DNA from: Romboutsia lituseburensis
Lineage (GTDB): Bacteria; Bacillota; Clostridia; Peptostreptococcales; Peptostreptococcaceae
Direction of reading: 5' to 3'
NCBI RefSeq assembly: GCF_024723825.1
Contig: NZ_JANQBQ010000001.1
Location: 3,534,001 to 3,598,000 of the forward strand
Length of the DNA stretch: 64,000 nucleotides
The notes under the pieces were generated by a model that ran no database searches, was not told where the DNA came from, and was given only the letters and a program-made list of their open reading frames with translations. This document shows positions 9,158 to 18,117 of this stretch, piece by piece. Position 1 is the first letter of the stretch. Every line of letters starts with the position of its first letter. Made by a program: the position numbers and the translations under genes.

Positions 9158-10233
9158 AATGCTCTCGGTATATTAAATTTATCTAGTATTGAACTAATTT
9201 GGATTTTATTTAACTCTGTTTGAATATTTTTCATTTTATCTCTTACCTCATAAAGATAGCCTTCATTGTTAAGTAAATCATTTATTTCAGAAGATAAGTT
9301 ACTGTCCTTATTCCATATTACTTTACCTATATCGTGCTTCTCTATAAAATAGGCATTCTCTATTTCTTGTTCTAAGAAAGGACAAATTACAAACATAGGA
9401 AGTTTAGAGTGTATAGCCTCAAACAATGTAATTCCTCCTGGCTTAGATATAATAATGTCAGATGCCTGCATATATTCATGTACATTTTCACAATAATCTA
9501 TAACATTAATATTTGAATACTTTCCATTTAATTTATTAAATACTTTTTTATTTTTACCTGTAATAATTGTGACTTCAACATTTTTCATACCATTTAATTC
9601 TTTGTATAAATTATTATCAAAAGGTATTATACCCAATCCACCACCCATAACTAATATTTTTTTGATATTTGGATCTATAGGCCTATCATTAAATTTTATA
9701 AAATCTTCTTTTACAGGTATTCCAGTAATAAAAATTTTTTCTTCTAAAATACCTTTTTTCAAAAGCTTTTCTTTACTCGTTTGAGATGATACAAAGTATA
9801 TATTAGTTTTTGGGTTAATCCATGAACTATGAACACTAACATCTGTTATGCAAGTAATAAGAGGTAAATCACAATTTGAATACATCTTATATTCAGATAT
9901 AAGTTTAGAACTCATAGGCAGTGTAGATATAACTATATTTGGATTGTACTCATCTAATAAGTCATGTACTTTTTTCATGAAAATGCCTTTTAATGGCATC
10001 CTGGTTTGCTTTTGAGATATTTTATATAATGAATTATAAATATTATGACATTTATGAACTGCCACATTAAATCCTTTATAAATAACCTCATGTAAAACGG
10101 GGAACATATATTTATTTATATCAACAATAAAACATTTTGAGTCACTATATTTTTTACTTAGCTCCTGTTTGATAGCAACAGCAGATGAGTTATGTCCCAT
10201 ACCAAAACTAGCAGTTAAAATTAATATGTTCAT
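9154..10233 (-). CDS. MGDG synthase / UgtP-like glycosyltransferase (GT28 family)
   Basis: Predicted glycosyltransferase that moves a sugar from a UDP-sugar to diacylglycerol or another envelope lipid. The N-terminal MGDG_synth region has TASFGMGHNSSA. The C-terminal UDP-sugar binding half has VMGGGLGIIPFDN and the ISKPGGITLFEAI motif, typical of MurG/UgtP-type GT-B enzymes. The length (359 aa) fits processive diacylglycerol glucosyltransferases. AAGGAGCGACACG precedes the ATG. It is followed by the deacetylase and is divergent from a GT2 synthase, so the group probably builds a glycolipid-linked surface polymer. The acceptor is inferred from family only. Confidence 0.85.
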   Translation of the reverse strand: MNILILTASFGMGHNSSAVAIKQELSKKYSDSKCFIVDINKYMFPVLHEVIYKGFNVAVHKCHNIYNSLYKISQKQTRMPLKGIFMKKVHDLLDEYNPNIVISTLPMSSKLISEYKMYSNCDLPLITCITDVSVHSSWINPKTNIYFVSSQTSKEKLLKKGILEEKIFITGIPVKEDFIKFNDRPIDPNIKKILVMGGGLGIIPFDNNLYKELNGMKNVEVTIITGKNKKVFNKLNGKYSNINVIDYCENVHEYMQASDIIISKPGGITLFEAIHSKLPMFVICPFLEQEIENAYFIEKHDIGKVIWNKDSNLSSEINDLLNNEGYLYEVRDKMKNIQTELNKIQISSILDKFNIPRAL

Positions 10234-10375
10234 CGTGTCGCTCCTTACTAATATAATTTTTTATATAGCTAATTATTATTTAGTATTTCCTGTTAATAAT
10301 ATTAATATTTTAGGTTTAATAATGCTTTAATGATAAAATATGCCACACGTACCAAAAACTAAAAACTTTAAAATG

Positions 10376-10456
10376 AAATTTTTATTCTTTAGAATTTATA
10401 ATAAAATATCCATATCATTGGCATGATGAGGTAAACAAACTAGAGAATAAAAATTT
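10376..10456. repeat. 17-bp inverted repeat in the divergent intergenic region
   Basis: AAATTTTTATTCTTTAG (10376-10392) and CTAGAGAATAAAAATTT (10440-10456) are inverted copies with one mismatch around 47 bases. They lie between the divergent GT28 and GT2 genes. The element could be a hairpin, an operator or the ends of a very small element. Nothing else is evident in the 470-base gap 10234-10703. Confidence 0.45.
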
Positions 10457-10703
10457 TTAGAACTAACATTATACTTAAAAACTATGAATCTTAATATATA
10501 GTTTCTCTGATAACTTTTCTTGCGATAAATCATGTAGCTTTAAATTAATAAAAGTGTATTAAAATTAAGAATCAAACCAGTAAATTCCATGTAAAAAATT
10601 AACTCACAAAAATAGATTTACTCTTATAACTTAATATATTATACTTATAAATCAAGTCGATATATGCCGAATTATGTTTAAAATAATTAAGAAAGGACTT
10701 CGT

Positions 10704-12059
10704 ATGGAAAAGGTTGATTATGAGTATGATGACAGTATAAAAAAAGATAAATCAAATATTTATATAACAACTAAACAAAAGTTTATTCTTAGCTTAATTC
10801 TTAGCTGTCTGTGGATGGTATTTTCTTATAACATATCTAAACCTTGGATTCATGATTTATCAGAAGTTGTTGGACCTATATGGTCTTTTATAATAATTAG
10901 CGGTGTTGCATATGTGCCAGGACTTATGAATGCATTTTTAGTAGTTAGTTTGCTACTAGACAAGCAACCCACTAGAAAAATCAGTCATCCATCTGAAAGT
11001 GTTACTTTATTAATCGCTGCTTACAATGAAGAAGCTGGTATTTATAATACACTACGATATGTAAATGAACAGCAGTATAATGGAAATATAAACATTATCG
11101 TAATTGATAATAACTCTTCTGATAAAACAGCATCAGAAGTTCAAAGGGCTAAAAAAGATTTTGATACAGATATTACTTTAATAAAAGAAACCAAACCTGG
11201 AAAATTTAATGCACTTAATAAAGGTCTTAAAGATGTAAAAACTAAATATGTAATAACTCTTGATGCAGATACAATAATTCATAAGGATGCAATAAATAAT
11301 TTGGTATCTAGAATGGTATCATCACCTAATGATGTATGTGCAGTAGCTGGATCTATGTTAGTGAGAAATAGTAGAGATAATATTTTAGCTAAAATGCAAG
11401 AGTGGGATTATTTCCTTAGTATAGCATCTATAAAAAGAATGCAAGGCTTATACCAAGGTACTTTAGTGGCCCAAGGAGCATTTTCAATCTATAAGACTGA
11501 CATAGTTAGAAATCTTGGAGGATGGGCAGATGCAATCGGAGAAGATATTATATTAACATGGAAGATATTATCTCAAAATAAAAGAGTATATTTCGAACCA
11601 AAAGCTATTGCTTTTACTGATGTACCGACAAAGCTATCTCATTTTGCAAAACAAAGATCAAGATGGGCTAGAGGCATGATTGAAGGTATTAGAGAAGTTA
11701 AGCCATGGCAACAACCTAAGGTATTCTTTAAATTTTTAACAGGCATAGATTTACTAATCCCTTATATGGATTTTAGTTATACTTTTTTCTGGATTCCAGG
11801 ATTAATAATAGCTGTATTTTTTCACAAGTATTATATAGTTGGGCCGATGATGATTTTTGTATTACCTTTGACACTAGTAAGTTTTTATATTTTATATAGA
11901 TATCAGGCGTATAATGTTTTTAAAGATATGAACTTAAAAGTAAGAAAAAATCTTTTAGGATTAATTTTATTTTTATTAACATATCAAATGATAATGTCTC
12001 CAGTATCTCTTTATGGTTATATGCAAGAGATTTTAGGGCTAAAGAGAGTATGGAAGTAA
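10704..12059 (+). CDS. Processive glycosyltransferase family 2 (PgaC/BcsA-like)
   Basis: Membrane GT2 synthase that polymerises a beta-linked polysaccharide. Two N-terminal helices (about 30-85) are followed by the GT-A domain with LLIAAYNEEAGI, LDADTIIH (nucleotide-sugar DxD), the acceptor loop GWADAIGED with the TED-like catalytic Asp, and QRSRWARG (the Q/RxxRW processivity motif). Three or four C-terminal helices follow. I start at ATG 10704, after AAGAAAGGA; the earlier ATG at 10674 has no ribosome site. It is divergent from the UgtP-like and deacetylase genes, so a PNAG-like, partly deacetylated polymer is plausible (inference). Confidence 0.88.
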   Translation: MEKVDYEYDDSIKKDKSNIYITTKQKFILSLILSCLWMVFSYNISKPWIHDLSEVVGPIWSFIIISGVAYVPGLMNAFLVVSLLLDKQPTRKISHPSESVTLLIAAYNEEAGIYNTLRYVNEQQYNGNINIIVIDNNSSDKTASEVQRAKKDFDTDITLIKETKPGKFNALNKGLKDVKTKYVITLDADTIIHKDAINNLVSRMVSSPNDVCAVAGSMLVRNSRDNILAKMQEWDYFLSIASIKRMQGLYQGTLVAQGAFSIYKTDIVRNLGGWADAIGEDIILTWKILSQNKRVYFEPKAIAFTDVPTKLSHFAKQRSRWARGMIEGIREVKPWQQPKVFFKFLTGIDLLIPYMDFSYTFFWIPGLIIAVFFHKYYIVGPMMIFVLPLTLVSFYILYRYQAYNVFKDMNLKVRKNLLGLILFLLTYQMIMSPVSLYGYMQEILGLKRVWK

Positions 12060-12080
12060 AAACTTTATAAAAAAACAAAC

Positions 12081-12128
12081 TTAACCCAATTAAGTAGACT
12101 ATATAAATAGACTACTTAATTGGGTTAA
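12081..12128 (+). terminator. Long perfect hairpin after the GT2 gene
   Basis: TTAACCCAATTAAGTAG pairs perfectly with CTACTTAATTGGGTTAA (17 bp) around a 14-nt loop; the tail ATTTATTT is only moderately T-rich. It probably terminates the GT2 transcript. Confidence 0.7.
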
Positions 12129-12299
12129 ATTTATTTAAAATATGTGAAAAGAATTGATATTTAATATGATATAAAAATGATAATTAATATCAACTTACTC
12201 CCGGAAATCTATATTTTGGTGCATTTCTATTGACTTATAAAATAAATGGTTTAATTTAGTTATTATAATAGAAATAAATAGGTCATTAGGGAGAAAGAC

Positions 12300-13040
12300 A
12301 TGAAAAAAATTTTGAAATCATTAGAGTTTTGTATAGGTATACATATAATAGATTTGATTAGTGTTATATTTATTGGGTTTGTATGTTCTATTTTTATAAA
12401 AGACGATGGAGACTATTTTTGCATTTTAAATACTATAGGAAATTTTGTTTCATTAATTATATTGAATTCAATTTTTTCTAATTATAACAATAAAGTGTTA
12501 AGCAAAGATATATTAAAAAAAGTAGAGAGCAAAAAAATATTGTATATTATATTATTTGGATTTGGAGTTAGTGTTTTTACTTCTATATATGTAACAATAC
12601 TTCATACATTAGTTCCAAGTTATACAGACGTATCAAATCAATTAGAATCTATAAGTAGCAATGTTATAGGAGCGCTTGCAATAGTAGTCTTTGGACCTAT
12701 ATATGAAGAAATACTTTATAGACGTATCATATTTGAATATTTTAAAAAAAATTATAGTTTAGTAACGGCAATTGTATTTCAAGCATTAGTTTTTGGAGTA
12801 GCTCATGGCAACATAGTACAAAGTATAGATGCTTTTATAGGAGGAATACTTTTAGCTTTAATATATATATATTCTAATTCATTATTAGGAAGCATTATTT
12901 TACATATGGTATTTAATTTAATAGGAATGTGGCTACCTGAATTCGTTAATATTACAAATACTTCAGAATATATAATAATATTATTAGCAATAATAAGTTT
13001 AATTTTTTCAATTTACAAAATGACCAGAAAAGATAAATAA
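12300..13040 (+). CDS. CPBP family intramembrane glutamic endopeptidase
   Basis: Polytopic membrane protein (246 aa, about seven or eight helices) of the CPBP/Abi family (prenyl-protease and bacteriocin-immunity type). The diagnostic motifs are present: EEILYRR (tandem Glu plus Arg), FGVAHGN (His) and HMVFN (second His). GGGAGAAAG precedes the ATG. The next gene is a paralogue in the same orientation after 19 bases, so the pair arose by duplication and is probably co-transcribed. No bacteriocin gene is visible nearby, so a role in immunity is only a family-based possibility. Confidence 0.85.
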   Translation: MKKILKSLEFCIGIHIIDLISVIFIGFVCSIFIKDDGDYFCILNTIGNFVSLIILNSIFSNYNNKVLSKDILKKVESKKILYIILFGFGVSVFTSIYVTILHTLVPSYTDVSNQLESISSNVIGALAIVVFGPIYEEILYRRIIFEYFKKNYSLVTAIVFQALVFGVAHGNIVQSIDAFIGGILLALIYIYSNSLLGSIILHMVFNLIGMWLPEFVNITNTSEYIIILLAIISLIFSIYKMTRKDK

Positions 13041-13059
13041 AATATTAGAAGGGGGATAT

Positions 13060-13848
13060 ATGAATAAAATTTTAAAATCATTAGGTTTATTGATAGGGGT
13101 AGGTATAACTCACATCATAGGTGGATTAATAATTATGGTTATATTATCTATTTTGGGTAAAGATTTGAGTTGTATTGATAGCTATAAATATACACTAAAT
13201 CTTATAGCTAGTTTAATTTCATTAATTATATTGAATTTAATGTTTTTTGACGATAATGATAAATTATTGAGTAAGAATCTTTTAAACAAAATGGATTTTA
13301 AAAATATAATATACGTTGCTTTATTTGGAATTGGATATAGTATTATTATGGCAAATTTCATAGGATTATTAATGGAGTTAATTCCTGATTATATGAATCA
13401 ATATTGTACAGGGATAAAAAATGAAACAAATATTATAAGTAGCTCACTTGTACAGGTAATGGCAGTTACAGTATTTGGACCTATATATGAAGAAATAATT
13501 TTTAGACGTATTATATTTGATCATTTAAAAAAGAATTATAATATAATAAGTGCAGTTATTGTACAAGCATTAATCTTTGGATTATTACATAGTAATCTTA
13601 TTCAAGACCTATCAGCTTTTATATCAGGAATAGTATTAGTTTTATTGTATATACGTTATAATTCTTTACTAGCAAGTATTACTTTACATATAGTTTTTAA
13701 TTCAATGGTGATGCTAATAAATAATAATTTAATAGGTGGTAGTGTTATCCTAGATTCTATATTAATAATAGTAGCCATATTATGTTTGATTTTTTCAATT
13801 TACAAAATGACTAGAAAAGATGAAAAAATATATATAAATAATTACTAG
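13060..13848 (+). CDS. CPBP family intramembrane protease (tandem paralogue)
   Basis: A 262-aa membrane protein clearly related to its upstream neighbour: same opening (MNKILKSLG versus MKKILKSLE), same catalytic motifs (EEIIFRR, FGLLHSN, HIVFN) and same ending (FSIYKMTRKDE). AGAAGGGGG precedes the ATG. The active-site residues are intact, so both copies should be functional. The substrate is unknown. Confidence 0.85.
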   Translation: MNKILKSLGLLIGVGITHIIGGLIIMVILSILGKDLSCIDSYKYTLNLIASLISLIILNLMFFDDNDKLLSKNLLNKMDFKNIIYVALFGIGYSIIMANFIGLLMELIPDYMNQYCTGIKNETNIISSSLVQVMAVTVFGPIYEEIIFRRIIFDHLKKNYNIISAVIVQALIFGLLHSNLIQDLSAFISGIVLVLLYIRYNSLLASITLHIVFNSMVMLINNNLIGGSVILDSILIIVAILCLIFSIYKMTRKDEKIYINNY

Positions 13849-13968
13849 AGAAAGTATTAGAAAATAATATTTTAATCCGTATTTTACTTATTTTAGTCTA
13901 TTTTTATTGAAATTTTATAAATAAATAGTATGATAAATTAGAAACATTATAAATTTAGGAGAATACGT

Positions 13969-14475
13969 ATGAAAAAGGAAAATATAATAATTATTTTAAT
14001 ACTTATAGTATTTGGAATGTTCTTAATGAAAGATACTTATAAGCAGAAAAAAATTAATTCAGAGTGGAATGAATATGAACTTAGCGCAGATTGGAACAAA
14101 GATGCTAAAGAGGTTATGAAAGTTTATATAAATGCAATAAATGCAAAAGATATAGATACTATGAAAGAATGTATTTTTACTTGTAAAAATTATGACCATG
14201 TATATCTTGGTTTTTCTATTCCTTCAAAAGGTATATTAAATAATATTAAATATATAAAATACATAGACTCAGAGGAAGCTACTTTTAGACCAGTTGAAGG
14301 TAAATTAAAAAACGGAAAAAGTATAATGTTTAAAGAAGGAAAGACTCTCGACGTTACATATGATGTTAAATATAAAATAGATAATCAACCTGAAGAATCT
14401 GGTATAAATGATTTTCGATATACTTTAGCTAAGGATGATGAAGGCAGATATAAGATAATAGAAGCTGGTTATTAA
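13969..14475 (+). CDS. Membrane-anchored DUF4829-like protein
   Basis: 168 aa, with an N-terminal signal anchor (about 5-22) and an extracytoplasmic domain of about 140 residues. The pattern DAKEVMKVYINAINAKDIDTMKE followed by beta strands and ending YKIIEAGY resembles NTF2-fold DUF4829 proteins. There is no lipobox cysteine. ATTTAGGAGAA precedes the ATG. It appears monocistronic and ends before a bidirectional terminator. It shares its closing pattern with the lipoprotein at 57.7 kb. Function unknown. Confidence 0.55.
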   Translation: MKKENIIIILILIVFGMFLMKDTYKQKKINSEWNEYELSADWNKDAKEVMKVYINAINAKDIDTMKECIFTCKNYDHVYLGFSIPSKGILNNIKYIKYIDSEEATFRPVEGKLKNGKSIMFKEGKTLDVTYDVKYKIDNQPEESGINDFRYTLAKDDEGRYKIIEAGY

Positions 14476-14547
14476 TGGATGTTATATAAAACATTAACTT
14501 CAATTAAGTTTCTGAATAGTTACGATATTTCATGGAAGTAACTTATT

Positions 14548-14591
14548 AAAAATGCTCCTAAATTACTTTTATTGTACTTAGGAGCATTTTT
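14548..14591. terminator. Bidirectional terminator
   Basis: AAAAATGCTCCTAA pairs with TTAGGAGCATTTTT (14 bp) and has T-runs on both strands. It lies between the convergent genes at 13969-14475 (+) and the vanZ-like gene (-). Confidence 0.88.
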
Positions 14592-14595
14592 AATC

Positions 14596-15063
14596 TTATA
14601 AGTTTACTATAATTAGAAATGATAAAAATATAATAATTAATATAGTTATAATTAACGCAATTATGTTAAGTATTTTATTCATTTTTTGATTTGATTTAAA
14701 TAATTTGCTAATTAAAAAATAAATTGCAATACCTATGATGCCACCGAACGTATTACCTATAAAGTCTGTTATATCAGATGCACCTATAGCAAATACAAAT
14801 TGCAATACTTCATATATAAAACTAACTGAAGCTATAGGTAATATTTTATTTAAAAGGCTCCATTTATTATTTATCATACATATGTAAATTCCAAAAGGAA
14901 TAAATACTATCACATTATAAATTATTTCTTTTATATCAATTTTACCATTAACAATCATAGATCTATGAAATGGTATTAAGTTAAAGTTCCTTACACCTAC
15001 TAAACTATGAAATGAAAATTGCATTTTAAATAAAATAATCCATGTTAGTACTAAAAAATACAA
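14596..15063 (-). CDS. VanZ-like family protein, probably frameshifted at its 5' end
   Basis: VanZ-type membrane protein (about four helices; LTWIILFKMQFSF, NLIPFHRS and IGNTFGGIIG are typical). This frame only opens at a TTG (15063) with a poor ribosome site. Upstream on the same strand, a strong site (GGGGAGAGG) and ATG 15116 begin MIKEKNNSQK and stop after 21 codons. Adding one A to the run of seven A at about 15081-15087 would join the two frames into MIKEKNNSQKKFTIGLFSLYFLVLTW, a normal VanZ N-terminus. So the intact gene would be 14596-15116. The break may be a real mutation, a phase-variable tract or a sequencing error. Confidence 0.75.
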   Translation of the reverse strand: MYFLVLTWIILFKMQFSFHSLVGVRNFNLIPFHRSMIVNGKIDIKEIIYNVIVFIPFGIYICMINNKWSLLNKILPIASVSFIYEVLQFVFAIGASDITDFIGNTFGGIIGIAIYFLISKLFKSNQKMNKILNIIALIITILIIIFLSFLIIVNL

Positions 15064-15339
15064 TGAAAATAATCCAATAGTAAATTTTTTTGACTATTAT
15101 TTTTTTCTTTTATCATGTTAAAACCTCTCCCCTACAAAGCATTTCCCTAAATGATTATAAACCTAATTAATTTATTTTACAAATTAAAAAATATCCAATA
15201 AAACTTATGAAAATTGAAAATTTTAATAAAATAATAACTCTAATATGTAATTTTTATATTCGATATATAAAGTACTATTTAAAGTATTTATCTTAAAAAA
15301 AAACAAATACTATTAATATAAAATTTATAGGAGGTCTTT

Positions 15340-15750
15340 ATGTATAAAAAAATACTATGTGTAACTGCAGCTTTTATGCTTTGCACTAATATAGCCTTTG
15401 CTAATCCTAAAAAAAGTTTAAGTGATGTTGATACAATTTCTAATTCATTAAATACAGTTTTTTTATCTGTATTACAAGGTAAAGATATTAATAGTATAAA
15501 AAAAGATATAGATTTTGTTCAATCTGAATTGAATAGAGAACGAAATGAAATATTACATGAAATTCAGCAAGCTGAAGATAAAGATAAGTCATTTTATTAT
15601 TCGTTACTTTCAGTTTTAAATTATTATCAAATTTCACTACTGGAACTACAATATTATTATCAATCAAATAGTCATCAATTATTAATTAGTGCTATATCAG
15701 CACTTAATCAAGGAGATTTAATGCTAAATGTAATTAAATCTAAAATTTAA
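15340..15750 (+). CDS. Small secreted helical protein
   Basis: 136 aa. A signal peptide (MYKKILCVTAAFMLCTNIAFA, cleavage after AFA) leads a mature helical protein with heptad-like Leu/Ile spacing. ATAGGAGG precedes the ATG and a strong terminator follows. A paralogue that has lost the signal peptide lies at 17576-17851, on the other side of a sigma factor operon. I do not recognise the family. Confidence 0.65.
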   Translation: MYKKILCVTAAFMLCTNIAFANPKKSLSDVDTISNSLNTVFLSVLQGKDINSIKKDIDFVQSELNRERNEILHEIQQAEDKDKSFYYSLLSVLNYYQISLLELQYYYQSNSHQLLISAISALNQGDLMLNVIKSKI

Positions 15751-15753
15751 AAT

Positions 15754-15788
15754 AAACACTTACTTTATTAGTAAGTGTTTATTTTTTT
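15754..15788 (+). terminator. Intrinsic terminator
   Basis: AAACACTTAC pairs with GTAAGTGTTT, followed by a run of seven T. It closes the small secreted-protein gene. Confidence 0.88.
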
Positions 15789-15860
15789 ATTTTAAGATAG
15801 GTTTGTTATAATGATAAACGAATTAATATATATAAGGTAATTTTATAAAGGGGAGTATAT

Positions 15861-16400
15861 ATGAAAATAAATGAAGAAAATTTTATACAGCATCTAAAGC
15901 TAAAAAATGAAAAAGCTTTGGTATATGTTATAGATAACTATGGATGGATTATAAATGGATCTATAAAAAAATACCTATACAATTTAAAAGATTATCAAGA
16001 AGAATGCTTTAATGATATATTGCTTGGTATATGGAATAATATTGATAATTTTGATGAAAGTAAAAATTCATTTAAAAACTGGGTAGGGGCTATATCTAAA
16101 TATAAAACGATAGATTACAAAAGAAAGTATTATAAGTATATTGAAAAAGAAAACATAGACGAACTAAGTATACCTTCTAAAGAAAATATATTTGAAGAAG
16201 TAACTAAAAATGAGTTAAGTGAAGAACTAGATAAATTATTAAATAATCTAAGTTGTGAGGATAAAGCTTTATTTTTGAAATTGTTCGTAGAAGGAAAGGC
16301 AGTAGAATCCGTAAGTAAAGAAATGAACATACATAAAAATAACATCTATAATCGTGTAAGCAGAGGAAAATCAAAACTAAGAAAATTATTTATAAAATAG
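15861..16400 (+). CDS. ECF-type RNA polymerase sigma factor
   Basis: 179-aa sigma-70 family protein. Region 2 spans about 25-95 (YQEECFNDILLGIWNNIDNFDES, with KNWVGAISKYKTIDYKR as the -10-binding helix) and region 4 about 120-175 (LSCEDKALFLKLFVEGKAVESVSKEM followed by the NRVSRGKSKLRKLF recognition helix). This is the SigV/SigW-like ECF layout. AAAGGGGAG precedes the ATG. The stop is 11 bases before the start of the DUF4179 partner, so the two form an operon and the partner is the likely anti-sigma factor. Confidence 0.88.
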   Translation: MKINEENFIQHLKLKNEKALVYVIDNYGWIINGSIKKYLYNLKDYQEECFNDILLGIWNNIDNFDESKNSFKNWVGAISKYKTIDYKRKYYKYIEKENIDELSIPSKENIFEEVTKNELSEELDKLLNNLSCEDKALFLKLFVEGKAVESVSKEMNIHKNNIYNRVSRGKSKLRKLFIK

Positions 16401-16411
16401 TGGAGGAGAAT

Positions 16412-17443
16412 ATGAGTAAAAATATATATAAAATGTTAAATGAAGTTAATATAGATTTGCAAGAATTAAAAAATGAAGAATTTACTGATTTTGATAAAAA
16501 TAAAGCTAAAAAAAATTTAAAAAAGAGTTTAAATAAAAATACTAAAAACCAAAAACATAAAAAATATATATTAACAACATCTATTTTACTTATGAGTATG
16601 TGCCTAATGAATGATAACTTTGTATCTTACGCTAAAGAAATAATATATGATATTAGCTACAATATATCAAAAGCACTAGGGACATCTTCAAATTTAGAAG
16701 ATTATAAGAATGTAATAAACAAAAGTGTTTCAAAAAATGGATTAAGAGTAACTTTAAATGAGGTTGTTTTAAATAATGATGAAATAGTATTTAGTTATAC
16801 TGTTAAGAGTAAGAAAAACCTACGTGATGCTAAAAATTTTGATGTAATAGTATCAGGATTATATATAAATAATAAACAGCTAAGTAGCATTGGAGGAAGT
16901 GGATCAGAGTATATAGATAATTATACAGTAGAAAGTGTTGAACAATGTAGATTGTTTGGAATAGAAGAAGATGAATTAAGAGGAGACGTAGATGTAAAAG
17001 TTGAATTTTCTTTAATGACTGAGGGGGAATTTAAGGGAAAACCTTGGATATTTGAATTTAAAGCGAATGGTAAACAACTAGCGTTAGATACAGAAGAAAT
17101 AAAGATAAATAAATCTATTGAACTTGAAAGTGGTGCAAAACTTATATTAGATAAATATACTAAAAATGATATTGGAGAAAAGATTTATGCTAAAATTGAG
17201 AATTATGATGAGAATAAATACTATGATATATATATTGAAGGAATAGATGACTCAAAAACTAATATTAAGTTTTTAATGGGAAACTGCAATAATAATGAGC
17301 CTATGCTAGAAAGGTTCGATGAAAGTTCTTCTCTGGATATTAAAAATATAAATCTTAGTATTTATATAGCTGAAGTTGAATCTGGCTTTATGCCAAATAA
17401 AAGTGATTATAAAAAAGTAGATGAAGAATTTATTATAAAATAA
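16412..17443 (+). CDS. DUF4179 domain protein, probable anti-sigma factor
   Basis: 343 aa. An N-terminal cytoplasmic segment (about 1-50, the presumed sigma-binding part), one transmembrane helix (about 52-70), then an extracytoplasmic DUF4179 domain (ISKALGTSSNLEDYKNVINKSVSKNGLRVTLNEVVLNNDEIVFSYTV type) and a C-terminal beta domain. ATG 16412 sits behind TGGAGGAGAA; the GTG at 16400 in the same frame is inside the previous stop region. Genes of this type regularly follow ECF sigma genes in clostridia and act as membrane-tethered antagonists (family knowledge). The signal sensed is unknown. Confidence 0.8.
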   Translation: MSKNIYKMLNEVNIDLQELKNEEFTDFDKNKAKKNLKKSLNKNTKNQKHKKYILTTSILLMSMCLMNDNFVSYAKEIIYDISYNISKALGTSSNLEDYKNVINKSVSKNGLRVTLNEVVLNNDEIVFSYTVKSKKNLRDAKNFDVIVSGLYINNKQLSSIGGSGSEYIDNYTVESVEQCRLFGIEEDELRGDVDVKVEFSLMTEGEFKGKPWIFEFKANGKQLALDTEEIKINKSIELESGAKLILDKYTKNDIGEKIYAKIENYDENKYYDIYIEGIDDSKTNIKFLMGNCNNNEPMLERFDESSSLDIKNINLSIYIAEVESGFMPNKSDYKKVDEEFIIK

Positions 17444-17470
17444 GCTATTAGCTTATTTTATAATAAATTT
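17427..17470 (+). terminator. AT-rich perfect hairpin overlapping the anti-sigma gene end
   Basis: A perfect 20-bp inverted repeat (AATTTATTATAAAATAAGCT and its complement) with a 3-nt loop spans the stop codon; the tail is AT-rich. It is probably the terminator of the sigma operon. Confidence 0.65.
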
Positions 17471-17575
17471 TAATTATTTATAATTAATTTAAAATTAAAA
17501 TCTACTTTTATGTTTAAGGTATTATTTAAAATAAAGAACAGATACTATTGTTATAAAGTTAATAGGAGGTATTTC

Positions 17576-17851
17576 ATGTATAAAAAAATACTATGCATCA
17601 TTACTATAAATCTTATACAATCTGAGCTAAATAGAGAAAGAAATGAGATACTTCGTTTTATAGAATCACATGAAAATCCAGAAAAGATAGGATATTATTC
17701 GTTGCTTTCAGTTTTAAACTCTTATCAAATTGCGTTACTAGAGATACAAGAGTTTTATAAAGATAATAATAACAATAAAGCATTTATTAATGCCATATCA
17801 GCACTTAACGAAGGCAATTCAATGTTTGATGTTACTAAAGCTAGACTATAA
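17576..17851 (+). CDS. Truncated paralogue of the 15.3-kb secreted protein
   Basis: 91 aa, starting at ATG 17576 behind AATAGGAGG. The first codons (MYKKILC) and the leader match the gene at 15340, and the remainder (IQSELNRERNEIL to the end) matches its C-terminal half. About 45 residues are missing in between, including most of the signal peptide. So an internal in-frame deletion has probably left a cytosolic or dead protein. A terminator still follows. Confidence 0.55.
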   Translation: MYKKILCIITINLIQSELNRERNEILRFIESHENPEKIGYYSLLSVLNSYQIALLEIQEFYKDNNNNKAFINAISALNEGNSMFDVTKARL

Positions 17852-17890
17852 AAGTAAAGCACTTACTAATAAAGTAAGTGTTTTACTTTT
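17851..17890 (+). terminator. Intrinsic terminator
   Basis: AAGTAAAGCACTTACT and AGTAAGTGTTTTACTT pair with one or two mismatches, and T residues follow. It is related in sequence to the terminator at 15754, supporting duplication of the whole small-gene unit. Confidence 0.75.
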
Positions 17891-18117
17891 ATATGTATTT
17901 GTATTATAAGATTATATTTAAAAGTCGATGTAGCTATAAGGGGATTTGATACAATAAAATTTCATTAAAATACTTATGACTAAATTTGAATTATTACAGA
18001 AGAGAATTATTTACTTAAAGAGATACTAGAAGTTCTGATATAATAAAATTAATCTTATTTTACTATATAGATTATTTTGTTAAAATAAGATATAAATTTG
18101 AAAGGAAAAAGATTACT

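Noticed and set aside
12300-13848. Bacteriocin immunity operon
   Set aside because: CPBP proteins can confer immunity, but no bacteriocin precursor, double-glycine leader or exporter is encoded nearby.
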